From the NCBI RefSeq assembly GCF_003967575.1, contig NZ_BIFT01000001.1, positions 4,836,001 through 4,900,000 on the forward strand: a DNA stretch of 64,000 bases. The letters run 5' to 3'. A program made the translations under genes and the position numbers. This document shows, piece after piece, positions 12,701 to 21,700 of this stretch; the stretch's first letter is position 1; the number at the start of each line of letters is the position of its first letter. Below the pieces are notes generated by a model. It was not told the DNA's origin. It did no database searches and was given only the letters and a program-made list of their open reading frames with translations. The DNA comes from Dictyobacter alpinus (lineage in GTDB: Bacteria > Chloroflexota > Ktedonobacteria > Ktedonobacterales > Ktedonobacteraceae).

Positions 12701-15700
12701 GTTCAATGCTATGCCGGCGTAACATCTGCGGATCCTGCGCCTGTTCATCACTGAAGATATGGACCTGCCCTCCCACCAGAAGCGACGCCCAGCATTGCCA
12801 GACCGAGATATCAAAGCTGTACGAGGCGGTCTGCGCCATGTAATCATTTTCCCGCAGGTCGAGGTCAGCGATCTTGGCTTGTAGATGGTTGAGCATGCCA
12901 GCCTGCGTGACCATCACCCCCTTTGGACGACCCGTGGAGCCGGAGGTGTAGATGATGTAGGCCAGTTGCTGTGGATTGTATGCTGGTTGCCGCCAGGAAT
13001 CTGGCTGTGTGTCTTCTTCGTCGATCGCGATCACTGCCGTGAGCGTCTCCTGCGCCGCTTGTGCTATCTGCGCTTTCAGGTGTCCGGCGGTCAGGATGAC
13101 GCCGGGCTGTGCCTCGCTGAGGATAGAGATAATGCGCTCCCCTGGATACGCCGGGTCGAGTGGGATATACGCGCCACCAGCCTGGAAAACGGCCAGCATG
13201 GCGATGACCATGGTGATCGAGCGCTCCATATAGAGGCAGACCAGGCCTTCTGGCCCAATCCCCTTCTGTTGGAGGCGGGCCGCCAGGCTTTCGGCGCGCT
13301 GGGCAAGCTCGGCATAGGTGATGTGCGCGTCCTGCTCGACCAGCGCGATGCGGTCAGGAGACTGGCGCAGGCGCGCCTGAAACAGCTGCACCAGGTTATC
13401 AGCGCCGTCGGGCGCGGTGCTGGTCCTGTTCCAATCGAGTAACAGTTGTTGGCGTTCCTCGCTCGTCAGGAGAGGCAGTTCTTGCAGGGTGTGCTCAGGA
13501 TGGGCCACGACGGCGGCGAGCAGTGTTTGCCAGTGCCCGAGCAGGCGTGTAATGGTTGCCGCCTTGAAAAGATCGGTGTTGTATTCAATCTCACAGTAGA
13601 GACCAGCTTCCGTCTCCATGGCGGCCAGGGCCAGATCAAATTTGGTGGTGGTGTTCTCCTGATTCAGGACGTCTACCCGCAAGCCACGGAGCGGCTGTGT
13701 GTGTGGGGCAGGCTGCTGCAGGCTGAAGGCCACCTGGAACAAAGGTGAACGGCTAAGGTCCCGTTCTGGTTGCAGCTCTTCAACCAGTTTCTCAAACGGA
13801 ACATCCTGATAGGCGTAGGCCTCAATGGCGATCTTGCGCACACGCTGAAGCGCCGCCTGGAAGGTCTGATTTCCCGCCAGATCGGTGCGCAGTACCAGCG
13901 TATTGACAAAGAAGCCGATTACCTGTTCAATCTCGGTCCGCGTCCGTCCCGCGATGTCGGTGCCAATCGCGATATCAGTCTGCTGGCAGTAGCGGGCCAG
14001 CAGGACTTTAAAGGCGGTGAGCAGCGTCATAAAGAGGGTTGCCCCTTCACGCCGACTGAGTTCTTTCAGCTTCTCCTGTAAAGCCGGGCTTAAGAGGATA
14101 TGTTGATGCGCTCCATTAGTGCTCTGCAGCGCGGGTCGTGGATAGTCCAGTGGCAGATTGAGCACAGGGAGCGCGTGTAACTGCCGCTTCCAGTAGGCCA
14201 TCTGGGCCGCCAGGATCTGTTGTTGCCGCTGGCTTTGCTGCCATACCGCATAGTCCGCGTAGTGTATCTTTAATGGAGGGAGCGGTGATGGTTCGCCAGC
14301 CGCGAAGGCATTATAGAGCTGGCTGATCTCTCTAAGGAGGATACCCATCGACCATGCATCGGAGATAATGTGGTGCATGCTGAGCAAGAGTATGTGCTCG
14401 CGCTGATGCAGGCGTAGCAAGGTGATGCGCACCAGTGGTCCCTGTGCCAGCGTGAATGGTTGCTGAACCTCTTGCCGCATGATCGTCTGGACCAGTAGCT
14501 CGTGCTCGCCAGACTGCATCTCCTCTAGATTGATCAGCGGCACGCTCAATGTCTGCGTGTCGGCTATGACCTGTACCGGTTGCTGCTCAATGACGGTGAA
14601 GGTGGTGCGCAGGCTCTCATGCCTATGTACCATTTCGTTACATGCTTTTTGCAGTGCGGTCAGCTCTAACGCCCCCTGGAGTTTGAGCGCCAATGCCATC
14701 GTATAAGCGGTGCTCTCTGGATCTAGTTGATCGAGGAACCACAGACGTTGCTGGGCAAAGGAGAGCGGAGGATGGTGTTGTCGAGAGACGGCTTTAATAG
14801 GAGGAGCCATCTCATCAGAATCATCGGCGCGCATCTCCTCAGCTGCGCTGAGCGCCAGGCCCATAATTGTTGGATCTTCAAAGAGGCTTCCCAGGGAGAG
14901 GTCAATCTGCAGGGCCTGGCGTAGACGGGCGATGAGCTGCATCGCCCGTAGCGAATGACCGCCGACCTCAAAGAAATTATCCTCGCGATCCGGATATTGC
15001 GTCCCCAGGATCTCGCACCATACACCGGCGATGATCTCTTCGATCCAGCCCTGGGGCGGCGTAATGTCAGACCGTCCCTGCTCGGCTTCGGTAGCGGATT
15101 CCCAATCGTGGTTGTGTTGCTCCTGATCAGGCGCAGGTAGCGCGCGTCGATCGATCTTCCCATTGGGGGTAAGCGGAAGGTTCTTCAGGGTGACGATGTG
15201 GCCTGGCTGCATAAAGGCTGGCAGCATCTCTTGTAGATAGGCGCGTAACTCTACCTGGGTAAGCGGCTGCTCTTGCTGGCCGACTATATACGCGATCAAT
15301 GATGTGTCGTGGTGCTCATCGCTTTGCGCCACCACGGCGCAGCTCCGAATGGCCGGATGCTGCGCGATCACCGTTTCAATCTCGCCCAGCTCGACGCGTA
15401 TACCGCGTATCTTGACCTGGTGATCTTCTCGTCCCGCCAGTTCGATGTTGCCATCGAGCAGATAGCGTGCCCTGTCGCCGGTGCGATAGAGGCGCGTACC
15501 CTCTTCTTTGCTGTAAGGATGGGGTATGAAGCTTTCAGCTGTAGTCGTTGGCTGGTGCAGATATCCACGTGCCAGTCCAGGACCACTGATATAGACGTCC
15601 CCATACACTTTGGCCGGCACCGGTTGCAGGTACCTGTCCAGAATATAGACCTGCATGTTGGCGATTGGCTGTCCCACTGTAATGGTTCCCTGTACCGTCT

Positions 15701-18700
15701 CCTGGATGCTAAACTGGTGATAGGTGGCCGTCATGGTGGTCTCGGTCGGGCCATACTGATTGACCAGACGTACATGTGGGGAGAAGATCGCGCTGGCTCG
15801 TTGAATATCGGTGGCGTACACAGCTTCGCCGCTCATCAATACCAGTTCTATATCGGGCAGTGGTCTTGCCTGTTGTTCCGCCACCTCCAGCAGCAAGCGC
15901 AGTACGGATGGCACGATGCTGGGGAGCGCGTTAATGTGATAGCTTTCGATCAGGTTCAGCATCTGCCTGGGTTCGAGGCCTCCTGTGTGTGGAGCCATGA
16001 CGAGCCGCCCCCCGTAGCTGAGAGGGCCGAAGGTATCGCGGATCGATGCATCAAAGGCGTAGGATGCCAGTTGTAGCGCGATCGTCCAGGTCCCGAGCTT
16101 GTAAGCGGACCCCAGGAATGCCAGATAGTTGATGATGCCACGGTGATTGGCTTGAATACCTTTGGGTCTGCCGGTCGAACCGGAGGTATAGACGACGTAT
16201 GCCAGCTGATCAGGCGAGATGCGCACCTGCGGCCTGGTGACCGGACAGCTGTCCCACCAGCGCTGTTCCCAGCACAGGATCGGGAGCGTTGTGGATACCG
16301 GCGGGCTGTATGCCTCATTCCCGGTGATCAGCAGGCGCGGCTGCGTCTGCTCGACGATATAGTGAAGCCGGGGAGTTGGTAAGCTGGGATCGAGCGCTAC
16401 GTAGGCCGCGCCAGACTTTAAGATGGCCAGAATGGTGATCAGCAGTTCTGGTGAGCGTGGTAGACAGATGCCAACTATGCTTTCGGGCGCGAGCTTCTCA
16501 TCTAGCAGGGCGTGGGCCAGCTGATTGGCCTGCTGGTCTAGTTGTTGATAGGTGAACTTTTCATCGCCGCACAGCAGCGCCAGCCGCTGCGGATGCGCCC
16601 TGGCTTGCGCTTCAAATAACTCGTGGAACCCGTGAATATCGGACACGTCCTGTTGTGTGTCGTTCCAGTACTCCAGAATCTGTGTCTGTTCAGCCGGGGA
16701 GAGGATGCTTAATTCTGAGATTCTACGTTCCGGGTGCGCGACAATATTCTGTAACAGGATGTGCCAGTGATGCAGCAGGCGTCGGATCGTGCTGTCCTCA
16801 AACAGGTTGGTGCTATACTGAATCTCGCAATCCAGACCAGAGTCTTCATCGACCAGGATCAGTGAGAGGTCGTACTTGGCGATGGCATACTCTTGCTCCA
16901 ATTGCTCGATATTCAGTCCCACCAGTCCGGGCACGCTGGCTGCCTGGGGGGCATGTTGCACATTGAGGAGTACCTGGAAAAGCGGCGAACGACTGGGATC
17001 TCGCTCGGGTTGCAGCTCTTCCACTAATTTAACAAAGGGTACATCCTGGTGTGTATATGCTCCCAGTGCGACTTCACGCACGCGTAGCAAAAGCTCTTCG
17101 AACGTGGGATCACCGGAGAGGTCGCTGCGCATGACGAGCGTGTTGACGAAGAAACCGATCAAGCCATCAACTTCGGTACGTGTACGATTGGCAAAGGGCG
17201 TTCCGATGGCGATATCGCTCTGTCCGCTGTAGCGGGCGAGCAGGACCTGGAAGGCGGCTAAGAGTGTCATGAACAGAGTGCAGTTCTCGCGCCTACTGAT
17301 CTCTGTCAGCTCATTACGCAAGCGTGCTGGCAGGCGCATATGTTGATGCTCGCCCTGGTAGGTCTGTATCGTCGGGCGCGCATGGTCGGTTGGCAGCTCC
17401 AGGGGGACGAGTCCTTTGAGATGCTGGGACCAGTAGTGCATCTGTTCGTCTATTACCTGTTGCTGTAGCCACTGCTGTTGCCAGAGGGCAAAATCAGCAT
17501 ATTGAATCGGTAACTCTGGGAGAGCGACTGGCGCGCCCGCCAGGAGTTGATTGTAGATAGCGCTAAACTCATCCGTGAAAATGCCCATCGAGACGGCATC
17601 CGTGACAATGTGATGCATGGTGAGTAGGAAGATATGCTCCTGGTCTGTCAGACGCAAGAGGTAGCTGCGCATCAAGGGGCCAGTGATAAGATTGAAGGGC
17701 TGCTGTCCCTCCTGGTGTAGTAAACGGTGCGCCTCCCGCTCCCGCTCCTCCTCAGGCAAGTGCTGTAGATCGAGCAGATGGAGATGGTGATGTGGCTGTG
17801 GATGAATAACCTGCGCTGGCTGACCGTTGTCTTGTTCGCGAAAGGTGGTGCGCAGCGTTTCATGGCGTTGCGCCAGTATCTGCAGGGTCCTGGTGAAGAG
17901 TTCCAGCTTCAACGTCCCGGTGAGCTTCATCACCAGTGGGATGTTGTATGTTGTGCTATCACCTTGCTCTAGTTGATCCATAAACCAGAGCCGCTGTTGG
18001 GCGAAGGACAGTGGCAGCACTTCTGGCCGTGGATGTGTGATGATTGGTGGAATCTCCTGTCTCTGCCCCTGCTTGAGCGCATCTTCAATATGCCGGGCCA
18101 GCCCCGCGATGGTGGGACTTTCAAAGAGGCTGTATTGGGGAATCTCTACCTGGAAGACAGCCTGCATCTGTGCCATTAACTGCGTTGATAGCAGGGAATG
18201 GCCGCCTTGCTCAAAGAAATTCTCGTGGATACCTGCCGACTCAAGATCTAATACTTTGCACCAGATGGGGAGGAGCAGTTCTTCGATCCAGGTGCAGGTC
18301 TGGGGTTCTGCTTCGTCCGCCTGTGTGTATACCTGATGTGGATTGGGCAAAGCTTTGCGATCGATCTTCCCGTTTGGAAGCAAGGGGAAGTGAGGGAGTG
18401 ACACGATAAATGCCGGCGTCATATAATCGGGAAGCCTGCTTCGCAGATGGGCATGGATATCGGCATTGCTCAACCTTGATGACTCGGAGATGGTAACGTA
18501 CGTGACCAGGCGTGGATCTCCTGGCACATCTTCACGGATCAGGGCGATACTCTGCTCAATATCCGCCAGTTCTCGCAGAGAGCTTTCAATCTCGCCTAAT
18601 TCGATACGGTGGCCACGTAGTTTGACTTGGTGATCGTTGCGGCCCAGGAAATCAATCTTGCCATCGGCGAGATAACGCGCCCGATCACCGGTCTGGTACA

Positions 18701-21700
18701 GTCTGGCTCCACCTTCAGTGCTGAAAGGATCGGGCAGGAAGCGTTCGGCGGTCAGCCCCGGCTGCCGCCAGTAACCGCGTGCCAGGCCAATGCCGCTGAT
18801 ATAGAGATCGCCGGGCACCCCGATCGGCAGCGGGCGCATGTAGCGGTCCAAAATGTAGAGTCGCGTGTTGCTAATCGGTTTGCCGATGTCTAATTTGTGG
18901 ATGTACTCGGATTGATACAGCGAGACGCTTGACCAGATGGTGGCCTCGGTCGGGCCATAGGCATTGAAGAAGCGTCGTCCACGGCCCCATCTTTGTATCA
19001 GTTCGGGCGCGCAGGCCTCGCCTGCTACCACCATATTGCTCAGCTTCGGCAGGGATTCATATGGCAGGTTGGCGAGGGACGATGGGGGAAGCGTAACGAT
19101 CGTGATGGCGTACTTCTTGAGGGTCGCGAGCAGTTCTGGTCCCGGCAGCAGGTTACGTGGCTCATCCAGGCAGAGCACGCCCCCGGTCAACAGGGCCATA
19201 GAGATCTCGAAGACCGAGGCATCAAAGCTGAAGGAGGCAAACTGTAGTACGCGGCTCTCTTCCCCCACACTAAAAGTGGTCCTCTGGGCCTGGACTAGGT
19301 TGTTGATCCCTTGATGCGTGACTTGTGTTCCCTTGGGTCTGCCAGTCGAGCCGGAGGTATAGATCTGGTAGGCCGTCTGCTGCGCCGTGGCTTCCCAGTG
19401 GGGTATGGTCATTGGGTATTGGGCGATCGCCTGCCAGTCGCGATCCAGATGGATGGTCTGGCGCGTATACAGGGTACCCGCCAGCTGGCTGGTGAGATGA
19501 TGCTGTGTTAGCAAGATCTCGATGCGGGCATCTTCCAGCATATATGCCAGGCGCTCTTCTGGATAGGTCGGATCGAGCGGTACATAGGCGCCCCCCGCTT
19601 TAAGGATGCCCAGCATACCGATGAGCATCTCGAAGGAGCGCTCAACACACAGGCCTACCAGGACTTCCGCTTTGACGCCGCGCTCACGAAGATGGTGTGC
19701 CAGTTGATTGGCGCGTCGATCAAGTTCAGCATAGGTCAGATGGCCCTCCTGCAATTGTAGCGCGACCTGATCTGGTCTCCGCTGCACCTGTTGCTCAAAC
19801 AGGGTCTGCAGATGGATAGGGTGGGCCGCCGCGCTGTCCTGCGTGGCATTCCAGGTATGCAGGAGGAGCTCCCGCTCGGCCGTACCAAGCAGTGGCAGCG
19901 AGAAAACCTGTTGCTCCGGCTGCGTGACGATGCCTGCAAGTAACATATGCCAATGCTCCAGCAGGCGTTGAATGGTGTTGGCCTCAAAAAGATCGGTGTT
20001 GTAGATCGCCAGACAGTGGATGCCTTGCGCGGTCTCCGTCAGCTCTAAGGTGAGATCGACCCTGGCCGTGGTATGTGGTGATTCCAGGAAATCTATTTGC
20101 AGTTCTGCGATAGTCTCTGTGGCATGCGGTGTGTTCTGTAGAACGAACGCGACCTGAAATAATGGTGAGCGATTGATGCTGCGTTCCGGTTGTAGCTCTT
20201 CGACCAGTTTCTCGAAGGGGATATCCTGGTGGGCGTAGGCGCCCAGTGCCGTTGCGCGTACCTGCTGCAGAAGCTGTGTGAAGGTAGGATTATGAGAGAG
20301 GTCGCCGCGCATGACCAGGATATTGATAAAAAAGCCGATCAGGGCTTCTATCTCTGGCCGGGTACGATTGGCAATCGGGGTGCCAACAGCGATATCCACC
20401 TGGTTGCTGTAGCGGGCCAGCAAGACCTGGAAGGCCGCCAGCAGGGTCATGTAGAGGGTGACGTTATGGCGCTGGCTGAGGTCTTGCAGCTGCCTGTATA
20501 AAGTGAGTGGCAGCCAGCGTTCCTGGTAGGCCCCATGATAGTTCTGGATGGCTGGTCGAGCATGATCAACCGGTAGCTCCAGCGGCTCCACCCCGCGCAG
20601 CTGCTCTTCCCAGTAGTGTAGTTGCTGATCGAGTATCTTGCCTTTGAACCATTGCTGTTGCCAGAGAGCGAAATCGGCATATTGAATGGGCAGATCGGCC
20701 AGGGGTGAGGGTTGATTGCTCTGTAAGGCATTATAAAGCTGCCCCACTTCCTGGACGAAGATATCCATGGACCAGCCATCGGTAATGATGTGGTGAATGG
20801 TGAGTAAGAAGATATGCTCGTGCGGACCGATCCGTAGCAGTGTCATGCGCAAGAGGGGTCCTGTCGCCAGGTTAAATGACTGCTGAGCTTCAAGCAGGCT
20901 CTGTTGCTGGACTTCCTGCTCGACCAGCTCTTCCGGCAGATTGACCATGTCTACTAGCCGGAGCCGGGCCGGAATCTGCTCCAGGATGAGCTGGAGTGGC
21001 TGTCCATTGGCCTGCGGGAAGATGGTGCGCAGGCTCTCGTGCCGCTGGATGACTCTAGCCAGACTCTTTTCCAGGAGCGCCACCTGGAGTGGACCACGCA
21101 GGCGTACGGTGATGGGGGTGTTATAGGTGATACTGCCCGGTTCCAGCTGGTCGAGGAACCAGAGGCGCTGCTGCGCGAAGGAGAGCGGCAGTGGCTGCTG
21201 ACGATCCACTGCTACAATCGGGGGTTCCTGCAGGCCGCTGGCTTTGCGCCGCAGCTCTTGCTCGATGGCGCGGGCTTGCGTGCTGATCGTAGGATGCTCA
21301 AAAAGGAGCCTCAGTGGTAGCTCCAATTGCAGCAGCGTGCGTAAACGGGCAAGTAGTTGTGTGGCGATGAGCGAGTGGCCGCCGAGCGCGAAGAAATCTT
21401 CGTGGATGCCGATGCCGCCTTTGCCGAGGACCTCGCTCCACACGCCTGCGACGAGCTGCTCAATAGGACTCTGCGGCGCCTGGTACGCTTGCGTCGATTC
21501 AGTTGTGCTTGCTGGAGCCTGGACGGTTGGGATCTCTTGTTCTGCAATCAGCTGATGGAGCGCCTGGATGCTCTGCTCGGGCTGGCTGGCGATGAGCTCC
21601 AGGACGCGCTGCATGTGCTGAACGATCTGTGTCGCGCCCTGTCCTGTGAAGCGGGTCGTATTATAGATGCAGGTGATCTCCATCGTCTCGCCGACTGTGA

